Assembly: GCA_036679665.1 (NCBI GenBank) | Contig: JAZHEJ010000043.1 | Location: forward strand, 1-46,445 | Reading direction: 5' to 3' | Length of the DNA: 46,445 nt | DNA from: Tethybacter castelli | Lineage (GTDB): Bacteria; Pseudomonadota; Gammaproteobacteria; Tethybacterales; Tethybacteraceae | In this document: positions 15,695 through 24,999 of the stretch, piece by piece | Layout: each line of letters opens with the position of its first letter | How positions within the stretch are numbered: position 1 is the first letter of the stretch | Position numbers and translations under genes: made by a program | Notes under the pieces: model-generated | Databases searched by the model: none | What the model saw: only the letters and a program-made list of their open reading frames with translations | Told to the model about the DNA's origin: nothing

Positions 15695-16483
15695 TCAGCG
15701 AATTGGTTCGACACGAACAAGTTTGGCGCCGGTAGTCGCAAAATAATCTTGCCAAAACTTAATATGGCCTGTAGTCTGAAAAGGTAGCGTAGCCGCTCTT
15801 TGCAAGTAAAGAATTGTCACATCCACATCAGTTAGCGAAACGTTGAAAAAGCGCTGTGCATATGCGGTTTGACGAAACGTATCCAAATCAAGTCTTTGGT
15901 CATAATGCGAGTAATCCGTAACATTGTGGAGCATGTCGGATACGATAACCAAGCGCCGAGGTTGAGTTGAATCAAAATCATGTGCCAAAGAAACTGCTTC
16001 TATCATTTCAAAAATCGGCGAAGTTTCTTGAGTGGAAGTTGTCGCCAATTTGATAAGCGCGTTGTCAAGTGGAGCGAGAAACTTGGTTTGAAATATTTGT
16101 TCGCGCGTGGCGGGGTTTTCGATCAACGGATTTGCGGAGCTGGCGTCGCCGGGGTAACAGACGGAAAATTCCTTTTTGGGTAACACAATATTGTAATTAT
16201 TTAGCAAAAAAATTCCGATCCATTCGCGTGGCAGTAAATCATGCCGCAATTGATTGCGCAAATATTCGCTGATCGTTTTTTGTTGGTTGGTACTTAGCTG
16301 ATCACTCGCATCTATCAATATTGCGGTGCGCGGATAGATACCGTTGCGTGGGCAAAAATCCTCATCAAACTGCTGTTCTTTCCAGCCTTGTCTAATGGCT
16401 ATTATTCCTGCTCCTGCAAGGAAAATACCAGCGATAAACAAGCTAATTATCGGACCTGCACGGCTTTTCTTTCTGCGGACCAC
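15695..16483 (-). CDS. Membrane-anchored vWA-like domain protein
   Basis: The 262-residue product starts with a basic stretch (VRRKKSRAG), one membrane helix at about 10-30, then a soluble domain. TAILIDASDQLS at about 53-64 looks like the first strand and metal loop of a von Willebrand factor A domain, but the DxSxS motif is degenerate: D58 and S60 are present, Gln62 replaces the last Ser. A later strand, RRLVIVSDMLHN, fits the Asp-containing motif of the same fold. Start is GTG at 16483; six bases separate it from both neighbours. The domain might sense or assemble partners. The assignment rests on two motifs and is moderate. Confidence 0.6.
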   Translation of the reverse strand: MVRRKKSRAGPIISLFIAGIFLAGAGIIAIRQGWKEQQFDEDFCPRNGIYPRTAILIDASDQLSTNQQKTISEYLRNQLRHDLLPREWIGIFLLNNYNIVLPKKEFSVCYPGDASSANPLIENPATREQIFQTKFLAPLDNALIKLATTSTQETSPIFEMIEAVSLAHDFDSTQPRRLVIVSDMLHNVTDYSHYDQRLDLDTFRQTAYAQRFFNVSLTDVDVTILYLQRAATLPFQTTGHIKFWQDYFATTGAKLVRVEPIR

Positions 16484-16489
16484 AATTAA

Positions 16490-17803
16490 CTATGTAGTTT
16501 GCAAATCGTGGATATGTTCGCGAATTTCTTTTAGCTTTCGGCGGCACCGCTGTTCAATATCATCAATTTCGGGCCCTAGTTTGTTAATTACTGAACTATG
16601 TTCAGTCCAATCTTGATCTCCACATTTGTCAACAGTGGGATATTCATTGAAATATGCAGGTGGATTATTGGCTCGAATGTCATTGTTGGCTTCCCGGTAT
16701 TTATTAAGCAACGTTTGGGCCATGGTAGTTGCTTCTTGGGACGGCTGTATATGTCCCACGGCTGATTTATAACTGTCATAGTTTGTAATCATCTGTTTTC
16801 TTGCTTTGTCCAAGACGTCTTCGCGTTGCAACAGCGTTTTTGTATAACTATTCTTTTTTTCTTGCAGCTTGGCTTGAAACTCCTCTTGAATTTCATAAAA
16901 ATGCTCTTCAGCATCAATTTTTTCTTGGCGCATTACACCAAATCTTGGGTAAGGATCATCTACTTTGTATCCTTTCCAAATTGCCAGAATGGCACAAAAG
17001 AGGCCAATCGGAAACAATAGGGCTGAATTTAAAGATGCAAATATCTTTGTCACCTGCAAAGTCAGCAAGTATTCTTTGGCGCGATCCCAAGTTAATCTAC
17101 CCAGATCTTGACCGATTCCTAAATTAATCAACTCATCTTGCGCGCCACGATAAAAAGCGGACATCGCCACCACCCCTAGACATATTAAACAAAACAACAC
17201 AAAACCGATAATGCCAAAAAACTGCTTGCCGGTGCTTATATGATGCATATAACGCAGACAAAATGCGCCGGCGATAAATGCGGATAAGACATTAATCAAA
17301 CTGAATATGAATGCCAAAAAAAACCCTCCCAAAAAACCCAGTTCTGAGCCTTGCGCAAAAAAATACATGTTGATTGCGCCTTCGATCACTACAATGACAA
17401 ATGCAAAAGCCGCTTGTTGGAACATGTCCGGCAGTTCCGCTTCCCGTTGAAGATTATTGTCTATTTTGAACTGGTTATAAGCGGCGGTTGCCGATTGCAT
17501 ATCGCGTTCGGCAACTTCTAAGCGCGTATCCGATTTCGACAGAGCTTCTTCTGCAGATAGCAAGCGATTTTGATTAAGTGCGGATTCGCAAGACTCATGC
17601 GTTTGTGAGCATTTGCGGTATAAATCTTTGAGTTTTGCTACTTCCTGAACAACTTCGTTGCGAACTTCAGAAATTATTCGATTTTCAGTTTCGGTGAGAT
17701 TATGATCGGATTGTCTTGGAATTCCCGATCGTGCGTCTTTGTGCGAGGTTTTGACCAAATCCAGTTTTTCAGCAATGCGGTCAATTATTAATACATGTTC
17801 CAT
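16490..17803 (-). CDS. Polytopic membrane protein flanked by coiled coils, first gene of the module
   Basis: Not recognised. The product is about 437 residues. An N-terminal helical region (about 1-125, with heptads such as RIISEVRNEVVQEVAKLKDL) precedes four membrane helices at about 132-152, 156-184, 196-217 and 256-278; the last is followed by GYKVDDPYPRFG and a second coiled coil at about 293-345 (EIQEEFQAKLQEKKNSYTK). The C-terminal end is again helical. ATG at 17803 is preferred; GTG at 17809 is two codons upstream. It is the promoter-proximal gene of a five-gene leftward run with gaps of six bases or overlaps, and it must act at the inner membrane. No enzymatic motif is visible. Confidence 0.6.
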   Translation of the reverse strand: MEHVLIIDRIAEKLDLVKTSHKDARSGIPRQSDHNLTETENRIISEVRNEVVQEVAKLKDLYRKCSQTHESCESALNQNRLLSAEEALSKSDTRLEVAERDMQSATAAYNQFKIDNNLQREAELPDMFQQAAFAFVIVVIEGAINMYFFAQGSELGFLGGFFLAFIFSLINVLSAFIAGAFCLRYMHHISTGKQFFGIIGFVLFCLICLGVVAMSAFYRGAQDELINLGIGQDLGRLTWDRAKEYLLTLQVTKIFASLNSALLFPIGLFCAILAIWKGYKVDDPYPRFGVMRQEKIDAEEHFYEIQEEFQAKLQEKKNSYTKTLLQREDVLDKARKQMITNYDSYKSAVGHIQPSQEATTMAQTLLNKYREANNDIRANNPPAYFNEYPTVDKCGDQDWTEHSSVINKLGPEIDDIEQRCRRKLKEIREHIHDLQTT

Positions 17804-17941
17804 AATCACTTCAAGCTTATGATTCTAGCGGCAACCAAGAAGGCAGACACGCTAAAAATTCAGTCTCAGCAAAGAAATTTCAGAGCACAGGATTAAAACA
17901 TCAGTGCCACTATAATCAAAAAAAGTGGGGGTGAGGTGAAA

Positions 17942-18970
17942 TTATGAGTCTGATGAACGTCGCCAAAGATTGACTTCCGCATCTTGGGCATATTTGTCGA
18001 TGTCGTCAAGTTCGTTTGCCGTAAACGCTAGATTATCCAAGCATCCCACACAATCGATAATTTGCTTCGAAGTACTCGCGCCAATCAACGCGGAGGTCAC
18101 CATACCTTCGCGTAAAACCCACGCCAAAGCCATTTGAGCTAAGCTTTGGCCGCGTTTTTCGGCGATCGCGTTAAGTTTATTCACATTGCTAATAACTTCA
18201 TCTGAAATCATTTCAGGAGCCAATGATGCATTCTTACTTGCCCGACTGCCTTTAGGGATGCCCTTCAAGTATTTGTTAGTCAAAATGCCTTGAGCAAGTG
18301 GAGTAAAGGCAATCGAACCTATTTTTAATTCTTTGAGAGTAGCTGGTAATTCATCTTCCTCAATCCAGCGATTGAGCATTGAATAGCTCGGCTGATGGAT
18401 AAGACAAGGAGTGCCGAGACTTTTTAGAATCGCCGCCGCCTGATGAGTACGGTTCGAGTTATAAGAAGAAATCCCGGCATATAGCGCCTTACCGGAGCGC
18501 ACCGCCGTATCTAGCGCTCCCATGGTTTCTTCTAAAGGCGTATGGCTGTCAACCCTGTGGGAATAGAAAATATCCACATAGTCAATTCCCATTCGTTTGA
18601 GGCTCTGATCAAGACTTGCAAGCATATATTTGCGGCTACCCCATTCACCGTATGGACCCGGCCACATCAAATATCCTGCTTTGGTGGAAATGATCAACTC
18701 ATCTCGGTAGGGCGCAAAATCTGTGCGCAATATCCGGCCAAACGCTTCTTCAGCCGAGCCTGGGGGTGGCCCGTAGTTGTTGGCAAGGTCAAAGTGAGTA
18801 ATGCCCTGATCGAATGCGGTTCTGCAAAGCTCACGTTTGTTTTCATCTGGAGATGTGTCGCCAAAGTTATGCCACAACCCTAGTGAAATCGCCGGTAACG
18901 TCACTCCGGATTCTCCACAGCGGTTATATTTCATTTTAGAGTAGCGGTCTTCGCTTGCCTGCCAATTCAT
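17942..18970 (-). CDS. gpr: Aldo-keto reductase, YghZ/Gpr type (L-glyceraldehyde-3-phosphate reductase family)
   Basis: NADPH-dependent reductase of the AKR14-like group; the E. coli homologue reduces L-glyceraldehyde 3-phosphate and methylglyoxal. The 342-residue product matches the E. coli YghZ pattern along its whole length, for example LPAISLGLWHNFGD, ITHFDLANNYGPPPGSAEE, ELIISTKAGY and GIDYVDIFYSHRVD. The catalytic tetrad is Asp61, Tyr66, Lys97 and His138. The C-terminal VTSALIGAS is the NADP-binding end. It stands alone between the membrane-protein module and the peptidoglycan-binding gene, with 138 bases after it and 119 before it, and appears unrelated to the module. Confidence 0.93.
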   Translation of the reverse strand: MNWQASEDRYSKMKYNRCGESGVTLPAISLGLWHNFGDTSPDENKRELCRTAFDQGITHFDLANNYGPPPGSAEEAFGRILRTDFAPYRDELIISTKAGYLMWPGPYGEWGSRKYMLASLDQSLKRMGIDYVDIFYSHRVDSHTPLEETMGALDTAVRSGKALYAGISSYNSNRTHQAAAILKSLGTPCLIHQPSYSMLNRWIEEDELPATLKELKIGSIAFTPLAQGILTNKYLKGIPKGSRASKNASLAPEMISDEVISNVNKLNAIAEKRGQSLAQMALAWVLREGMVTSALIGASTSKQIIDCVGCLDNLAFTANELDDIDKYAQDAEVNLWRRSSDS

Positions 18971-19089
18971 AATTTATGATCCTAAAGTTCAGAAATTTTA
19001 TCATTCAACAAATATTTGGTTCATTTAACAAAAAGAAAACTAGAATCAGCAATTTGTTACCGGATGTATAAAACACAAAAGCGATAGTC

Positions 19090-19944
19090 GTGCAAGAAGA
19101 TATTGAACCTGCATTGGAACCGATGCCCTCTGGTCATGTCGAGCCACAATTGGCGAAGGATCCTTTGCAAGAAGGTACGGCTAGATCAAGTGCAAGTAAG
19201 CAAGGGCTTGATCTGACAAAAGAAGCTCGTCCTGTTCATGCTCAAATTGCCAAGCGTAAGACAAAACGAAAAAAAAGCAAATTGGTTGCTGCAACTTTAT
19301 GGTTAGCGATAATATTGGCCTTCGGTGGCGGTGGTTGGTGGCTGGTCAATAGCTATCTAAATAGTCGGATAGATTTGAATGCGACTTTAGGCGATGGAAC
19401 TTCGGGCGATTTCGCAGATCCTGATCAACAGTATCAACGTCCGGCAATACCCGCAACCGGCATGATCAGCGATCTTAGCGAAGCAGAGCTTTTGTGGTGT
19501 TTACGAGCGAGGTTGCGTATTGAAACTTTGACGGCGCAATTTTCGACCAGGCGTGAAGTGGCTTCATTAAATAGTATGCGCAACCAGCATGCCGTGTTGT
19601 GCGATTATTCGGTTGCCACCACAGAACAGCTCGCTGCCACACAAGAATTGATCGCACGCCGCACTGACAATTTAGTGCAACAAACGATTAATGAGCAACT
19701 ACTGATTATTGCGGATATCGAACAGTCTTGGCTATCCGATCAGCTTGTAATGGTGATTCAGCAATTGTTGAATAGGGCGAATTTTCAAGCCGGTAATCCT
19801 GATGGAATATACGGCGCCAAGACTCGTGCGGCGATTGAGCAATTTCAGCGCGAAAATAATATCCCGGTTAACGGTGAGGCTAGCGCCATGTTCTTGCAGC
19901 GGTTGCGTACGCATATTCGCGCACTTGAATCCAGTACCAATTGA
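19090..19944 (+). CDS. Membrane-anchored protein with C-terminal peptidoglycan-binding domain
   Basis: The 284-residue product (GTG start) has an acidic then strongly basic cytoplasmic head (AKRKTKRKKSK at about 54-64), one membrane helix at about 65-86 containing a glycine run (FGGGGWW), and a periplasmic part. Residues about 218-275 form a PG_binding_1-type repeat: IQQLLNRANFQAGNPDGIYG, then TRAAIEQFQRENNIPVNGEA, the pattern seen in many cell-wall binding modules. The middle holds two cysteines (WCLRARLR and VLCDY) that could form a disulfide. No catalytic domain is attached, so it may anchor a machine to the wall. It faces away from the aldo-keto reductase. A link to the 13-18 kb module is possible but not shown. 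Confidence 0.75.
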   Translation: MQEDIEPALEPMPSGHVEPQLAKDPLQEGTARSSASKQGLDLTKEARPVHAQIAKRKTKRKKSKLVAATLWLAIILAFGGGGWWLVNSYLNSRIDLNATLGDGTSGDFADPDQQYQRPAIPATGMISDLSEAELLWCLRARLRIETLTAQFSTRREVASLNSMRNQHAVLCDYSVATTEQLAATQELIARRTDNLVQQTINEQLLIIADIEQSWLSDQLVMVIQQLLNRANFQAGNPDGIYGAKTRAAIEQFQRENNIPVNGEASAMFLQRLRTHIRALESSTN

Positions 19945-20017
19945 CGAATATATATATTTTTTAGTCTAGTGCATACCATTTGGGTGCTTGAGGATTAGTC
20001 GGTTTACAAAGACTAGC

Positions 20018-20046
20018 TTGTCATTTACTTAATTTAGCCCTATATT
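20018..20046 (+). promoter_or_regulatory. Candidate sigma-70 promoter of rpoD
   Basis: TTGTCA (20018-20023), 17-base spacer, TATATT (20041-20046), close to consensus at both boxes. The transcript would begin near 20053, giving a leader of about 48 bases before the ATG at 20101. The gap 19945-20100 holds nothing else beyond an AT-rich palindrome just after the preceding stop. Confidence 0.55.
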
Positions 20047-20100
20047 TGATAAAATAACGGGTTGTTCAAACAATAAAGCTGCCTGATACAGCATTTAAAT

Positions 20101-22515
20101 ATGGCGTCAACAACAACTAAATCCAAACCTGCCAAGTCTGCAAAAAAGCCTAGCGAAAAACGCTATACTCAAGAAGCGATAAAAGCCAAGCTGATATCGC
20201 TGTATAAAAATACGAGCGAAAAAAAGTATAAGGCCAGCGAAAAAAACAAGGGCATGCCGCTGATCAACGTCACCAGTAAACGTCAGCCTTCGCAAACAGA
20301 GTTCGTTGCTGCGGCAAAGGAAATGATGACCGGTTTGACCTCCCGGCAGTTAGAAACGGTGATGATGCGTACAACTAGCCGTAACGGGACATCCGATGAA
20401 AAAGTTGCCGCTAAGTTGAAAATCAGCAAGAAACGAGTGCGTGAACTTGAGCGCCCGGTGTTTTTTGTGGGTACGATTTCCAATCCAAGTATTCGGCGAT
20501 GTTTAGCTACGAATTTAATTTTGTCGCGGATCGGATTTTCCCATCCTTCGATTCCGACTAAAGCGACCCAGCCAGCTATTGCCAAGCGGCTAAGCCCGTC
20601 TAAAGCTCATCAGGCTGGCGTGGCAGGCACGCGCAAAATCAAGGAAAAAATGAATCGTCGCGGCGTCACCGGCGACACCGATATTATTTTCGACAAAGCG
20701 ACTTCAGGCAAATTACGCAACCTGATTACCCAAGGTCTTGAGCGCGGCTATTTGACCAAAAGCGAGGTTGTCGATAGCTTGCCTGAAAAATTGCTCAATA
20801 ACGATAGTCTCGACAGTATTTTGGAGATGTTGCGCACCGAGATTGGGGTGAATCTTCTTGATTCGGAACCTGATCGCAGTGAATTGCTCATGACGAGCAA
20901 CGCCGAAACCGTTTCCACTGAAGAGGAGCTTGAAGCGAAGACCGAAGCGGCTCTCAACAAAATGTCGGGAATTTTGCGCACCACCGATATTGCCCGCATG
21001 TATATGCGCGACATGAATAACCATGAATTGCTTACTCGCAAGGAGGAAACCGAAATTGCAGTGCGGATCGAATGCTGTTTACGGTTGATGGTTCATTCCG
21101 CTTCAGTATGTCCGGCAATTGTTGAAAAGATCGTAAACACCTACAACATCCTCGCGCACGACAATGATCGGGTGAAAAATATTTTTTACGGAATATTTGA
21201 AGAGGATGTTACTGGCGATATATTGCGTGATCGACTGGCTAACTCAAGAAATTTAGCCGAGATGATGAAGCCCGATATTTCAGGTAAGAATGAGGCATAT
21301 GCGTCCCCTGAGCCGGCTACGCTAGTTAAGCAATATGACAGAGTAATCCGCAAAATCAAGGAATTTCGTACCAAACGCAATAATGCGCCGAAAAATTCAA
21401 ATGCCGCGATTGTCGCTCAACACAATTTTGAAAAATGGTTGCTGAAAATCAGGTTTACAACTCCTTTTGTCAAAGATCTGGTTATGACGGTACTGGGTTA
21501 TCAAAAGCAGGCTAAGGCGATATTGCGGGAAATCCGCGAGATCTGTGTCCGCAACTTACATATCAAAGTGCGCGAATTTGACCGTACCTTTCCTGAACAT
21601 GTGCTTGATACCAGTTGGATTGTGAAATTACACGAACAGCGTAATCTTGGAGGCAGCTTCCTGAACTACCGGGATGAGATTATTTCACGACAAAACAAGC
21701 TTAAAGAATTGCTTGACTACACCGGTATGTCGAGCTTGGATCAGTTGTACAACTTGTGTGCTGAACTGCATTATTGTCAGCGACAGTTACACGAAGCGAA
21801 TGATCGCATGGTGTTGGCAAATTTGCGTCTTGTGGTGTCCATCGCCAAGAATTATCAAACGCGCGGGTTACTATTTCTTGATCTGATTCAAGAAGGCAAT
21901 ATCGGACTAATGAAAGCGGTGGATAAATTTGAATACCGCCGCGGTTGGAAATTTTCCACGTACGCAACTTGGTGGATCCGCCAAGCGATTACCCGTGCGA
22001 TCGCAGATCAAGGACGCACGATTCGTGTGCCGGTGCATATGATCGAATCAATCAACAAGGTTAATCGCACGATTCGCCAGATTCAGCAAGAAGAAGGTAG
22101 GGAACCTGATGTGCCTACGATCGCGCAAAAACTACAGATTCCGATTGAAAAAGTAAATCGGGCGCTAAGCGTGGCCAAAGAGCCGCTGTCTGCTGAAACT
22201 CCGATCGGTGATGATGATGCGGTAATGGGCGACTTTATAGCCGACGAAGAAAGCAAGAATATTGTTGCGGAATTAGAAGCGGATGCGCTCAAAAAGGTAG
22301 TCGATGAACTGTTGGATGATTTGCAATCGACGCGCGACAAGACAGTTATTGAAATGCGCTTTGGTATCCGCGGCTCGCGGGAGCATACATTGGAAGAAGT
22401 GAGCCGTCAATTAAGCCTCACACGCGAACGAGTGCGACAGATTGAAGCCAAGGTGCTCAAAAAACTCGACCACCCGAAGTATCGCAAGCGATTTGACAAG
22501 CTTTATACAGGGTGA
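20101..22515 (+). CDS. rpoD: Primary RNA polymerase sigma factor RpoD with a 200-residue N-terminal extension
   Basis: Housekeeping sigma-70. The product is 804 residues against 613 in E. coli. Region 1.1 is at about 201-258 ([20 protein letters not shown]), region 1.2 at about 295-326 ([18 protein letters not shown]), region 2 carries [32 protein letters not shown] and [14 protein letters not shown], region 3 follows from [16 protein letters not shown], and region 4 holds EMRFGI and [20 protein letters not shown]. The acidic stretch of the E. coli non-conserved region is absent. The extra N-terminus is Lys-rich (1-60), then at 78-120 resembles a region 4 helix-turn-helix: [12 protein letters not shown] and [19 protein letters not shown]. 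It is monocistronic and converges on ubiH. dnaG and rpsU are not adjacent. Confidence 0.95.
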
Positions 22516-22532
22516 TTATCGTATAGCTTTTC

Positions 22533-23678
22533 TTAGCGTTGTCCGTGATACAGCGCAGACCCTAGCAGATAGTTGCGCAACGCCGGGCATAAACCGACCG
22601 CGGTGGCCGCGATACCCGCGACAGGTAGTTTCCACGTCGCTGACCAATCTAGCAGGCATGCCAGCTTGTCAGTCAGTCTGGCAATATTTGCCCGCTCAGC
22701 GACTCTGAGTTCTGCAAACGCGCGTCCACAATCGCGATCTTCGATGTTGGCGGGTTGTTTGGCAAAGTCTGCAAAAACCAAAGCATCGCGCAAGCCCAGG
22801 TTCAATTCTTGAGCTCCTATGGGGTGAACCGAGCATGCTGATGCGCCAAGCAAAGCCAATCTGCCTAGCCCAGGGTTGCGTACTTTGCGCAGGGTGGGGC
22901 TAAACTCGCCACGGTTGATGATGGCAAGCTTGTTATCGCGTAGATGTAACCAATTATTGTTTTGCAAAGTGTGCAAATAATCAACGTCACTTAGGTTGGC
23001 TAGGTCGGTAGCGATTTCTTTTCGTTGCAGCAAAATATGTCCCCAGCCGTTGCGGCGTGGAATCAAAGTGGCGGCGCCACGTTGCAAGATACGTTCATAA
23101 GCCCAGTTTTCACTGTGAGCATCTTCTAACGTAGTAACCAAAGCTGTTTGAGGGTAATATTTAATATCGTAGCTAAATCCAAGCTTAGTCAATAATTGAT
23201 AGGGAAGACCACAAACTGCAACGATATCGAAGCTTTGCTCACGTTGAGTATCATCTTGTTGCCAGCAAACCAATCCGTCGCGATCTGCGTGCGTTATCCG
23301 AGCCGGTTCATGAAGATGAATATTGGGCAAGTTGTTGAGTGCGTTTCGTAGTTGAGTAATAAACTCACGTTCAGCAAAGCTATAGCCGATCAGGTCAGCT
23401 AGGCAATCATCGCCAGAAAGACGTAAGCCACCAAAACAATTGGCAAAATTGGTTATTAGCCCTTTAATCGGATGAGCTGTGTCAGCAACAAATTGCCAAA
23501 CTCCAAGATCTTGCCAAGTTTCCCAAGTGCCGTTGGGTAAAAAGAAAGTACGATCCCCGAAAGGAGGCAAGCCGGCGTCGAACACTGAAATGCTCGCTTC
23601 GGGCATTTGCTTGGCGGTAAGCATAGCTACTGAAGATCCTACTGAGCCACCGCCCAGAATTGCAATGGATGTTGTCAT
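22533..23678 (-). CDS. ubiH: UbiH-family FAD monooxygenase (ubiquinone biosynthesis hydroxylase)
   Basis: Flavin-dependent aromatic-ring hydroxylase of ubiquinone synthesis. The 381-residue product has the FAD dinucleotide fold at the N-terminus (IAILGGGSVGSSVA, residues 5-18), a central GYSFAEREFITQLRNAL segment matching the family's conserved helix, and the second FAD motif GASACSVHPIGAQELNLGLRD near 275, the signature of the UbiH/COQ6 group. The start ATG overlaps the pepP stop by one base (TAATG), and the pepP-ubiH pairing is classical in gammaproteobacteria, which favours UbiH over UbiF or UbiI. Position specificity (C6 against C5) cannot be proved from sequence. Confidence 0.88.
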   Translation of the reverse strand: MTTSIAILGGGSVGSSVAMLTAKQMPEASISVFDAGLPPFGDRTFFLPNGTWETWQDLGVWQFVADTAHPIKGLITNFANCFGGLRLSGDDCLADLIGYSFAEREFITQLRNALNNLPNIHLHEPARITHADRDGLVCWQQDDTQREQSFDIVAVCGLPYQLLTKLGFSYDIKYYPQTALVTTLEDAHSENWAYERILQRGAATLIPRRNGWGHILLQRKEIATDLANLSDVDYLHTLQNNNWLHLRDNKLAIINRGEFSPTLRKVRNPGLGRLALLGASACSVHPIGAQELNLGLRDALVFADFAKQPANIEDRDCGRAFAELRVAERANIARLTDKLACLLDWSATWKLPVAGIAATAVGLCPALRNYLLGSALYHGQR

Positions 23679-24928
23679 TAGCTCATCGCTGCACGAAGCT
23701 CTCGAATGGTTTTAGGGGCCTGCGATGTAAAGATTTCTGGACCATTGGTACCAATTGCCACAGTGTCCTCTATCCGAATTCCAGTATTACGTATTTCCTT
23801 TGGTACCGCAACTGAATTATCCAAATATAGTCCGGGTTCGATGGTTACCACCATATTTTTCTTTAATTTTTCGTTTCCTTTTTCACCATATTGAGGATCA
23901 TGGACTTCAAGTCCAACCATATGACCGATTGAATGGAAGTAGTATTTGGCCAGTTCAGGAGATTTGAGAATTAAATTAATTTTGCCGCGACAAATACCTA
24001 AATATACCAAGCCGCGGGCCAGCTCCCTGCGCGCTGCTTTTTGCGCGTCAGCTAAGCTTCCATTTGGTTTAATTTTTGCGATTGCCTTACGCTGAGCGGC
24101 TAGCACGACATTGTACATATCTTTTTGCGCAGAAGAAAATTTGCCGCTAACCGGAATCGAGCGTGACATATCAGCGGTATATGCGGCTAGCTCGCATCCT
24201 GAGTCGACTAGCAACATGCGCCCGCGTCGCAGGCGTGCGTTGTTTTGATGATAGTGAGCAATACAAGCGTTGGCACCGCTAGCCACAATCGGCACAAAAG
24301 CGTGGTCGCCACCGCCGGCAATATAAGTGAAACTTAAAGTAGCAGCCAAATCAGCTTCGCTCCGCGCTGAAGGTAATTCTTGGAGTAGATTATTGAAAGC
24401 TTTGCAGGTAAGCATTGCGCTAGCACGGATGCGTTCTAGTTCATGCGAGTCTTTGATTGCGCGTAGCTGTGCGCATAAAGGCCGCAGATCATTAACCGAA
24501 GAAAAGTGGAAATTTGAATCGGAGGCCTGTCTCGCATGCGTTGTATTAAATTCCATAAATAAGCGCTGATGCGAATTGGCGTGGTGGCGAAGCACCAAGT
24601 TATGACTTTGCCAGGGATTTGTTTCAGCGATGCCTAGCGTGCGTTTGGAGCGCAGCGGACCGAGCAATGAACCGTGCCAGCGTTCGTAAACCGCATCTCG
24701 TGGCCGACAATACAAAATTTCTTCGCTGATTCTGCCTTTTTTTGCTATTAGCACAAAGGCGCAATCCGGCTCAGTGGTACCCGTAAGATAATATAAATTG
24801 GGATTGTAGCGATACTTTTCAGCTGGATGTGATATAGCCGGGGAACTTAGCACGATGGCTATACCGTCAAAAATTGACCGAGCTAGCTTTTCGCGTCTTT
24901 GTTGTGTTAGTTCCAACGTGTGATCCAT
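23678..24928 (-). CDS. pepP: Xaa-Pro aminopeptidase (PepP)
   Basis: Dinuclear-metal peptidase that removes the N-terminal residue before proline; cytoplasmic. The 416-residue product has the aminopeptidase P N-terminal domain (YRYNPNLYYLTGTTEPDCAF near 40) and a C-terminal pita-bread domain. Metal ligands visible: Asp in LLVDSGCELAAY, Asp in YTADMSRSIPVSG, His in HSIGHMVGLEVHD, Glu in VVTIEPGLYLD, and Glu in IRIEDTVAIG. ATG at 24928 is the first of the frame and fits. It precedes ubiH with a one-base overlap and diverges from rpsP. Confidence 0.94.
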   Translation of the reverse strand: MDHTLELTQQRREKLARSIFDGIAIVLSSPAISHPAEKYRYNPNLYYLTGTTEPDCAFVLIAKKGRISEEILYCRPRDAVYERWHGSLLGPLRSKRTLGIAETNPWQSHNLVLRHHANSHQRLFMEFNTTHARQASDSNFHFSSVNDLRPLCAQLRAIKDSHELERIRASAMLTCKAFNNLLQELPSARSEADLAATLSFTYIAGGGDHAFVPIVASGANACIAHYHQNNARLRRGRMLLVDSGCELAAYTADMSRSIPVSGKFSSAQKDMYNVVLAAQRKAIAKIKPNGSLADAQKAARRELARGLVYLGICRGKINLILKSPELAKYYFHSIGHMVGLEVHDPQYGEKGNEKLKKNMVVTIEPGLYLDNSVAVPKEIRNTGIRIEDTVAIGTNGPEIFTSQAPKTIRELRAAMS

Positions 24929-24976
24929 TTGCTAAATTATAAGATTGCAGTATCTGGCATTATTTATTGCCAACAA

Positions 24977-24985
24977 TGCTAAAAT
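24977..24985 (+). promoter_or_regulatory. Extended -10 promoter element before rpsP
   Basis: TGCTAAAAT at 24977-24985 fits an extended -10 box (TGnTAnAAT); no good -35 is present. Transcription would begin near 24992, only about 8 bases before the rpsP ATG. A nearly identical box, TGCTAGAAT, precedes rplS. Confidence 0.4.
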
Positions 24986-24999
24986 CGTCCCTTACTTTT

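Noticed and set aside
19946..19957. AATATATATATT palindrome followed by T-run after the peptidoglycan-binding gene.
   Set aside because: No GC stem or loop; too AT-rich and short to call a terminator.
13495..20100. Mobile island with att sites.
   Set aside because: No second tRNA-end copy, integrase, transposase or flanking direct repeat was found in the window.
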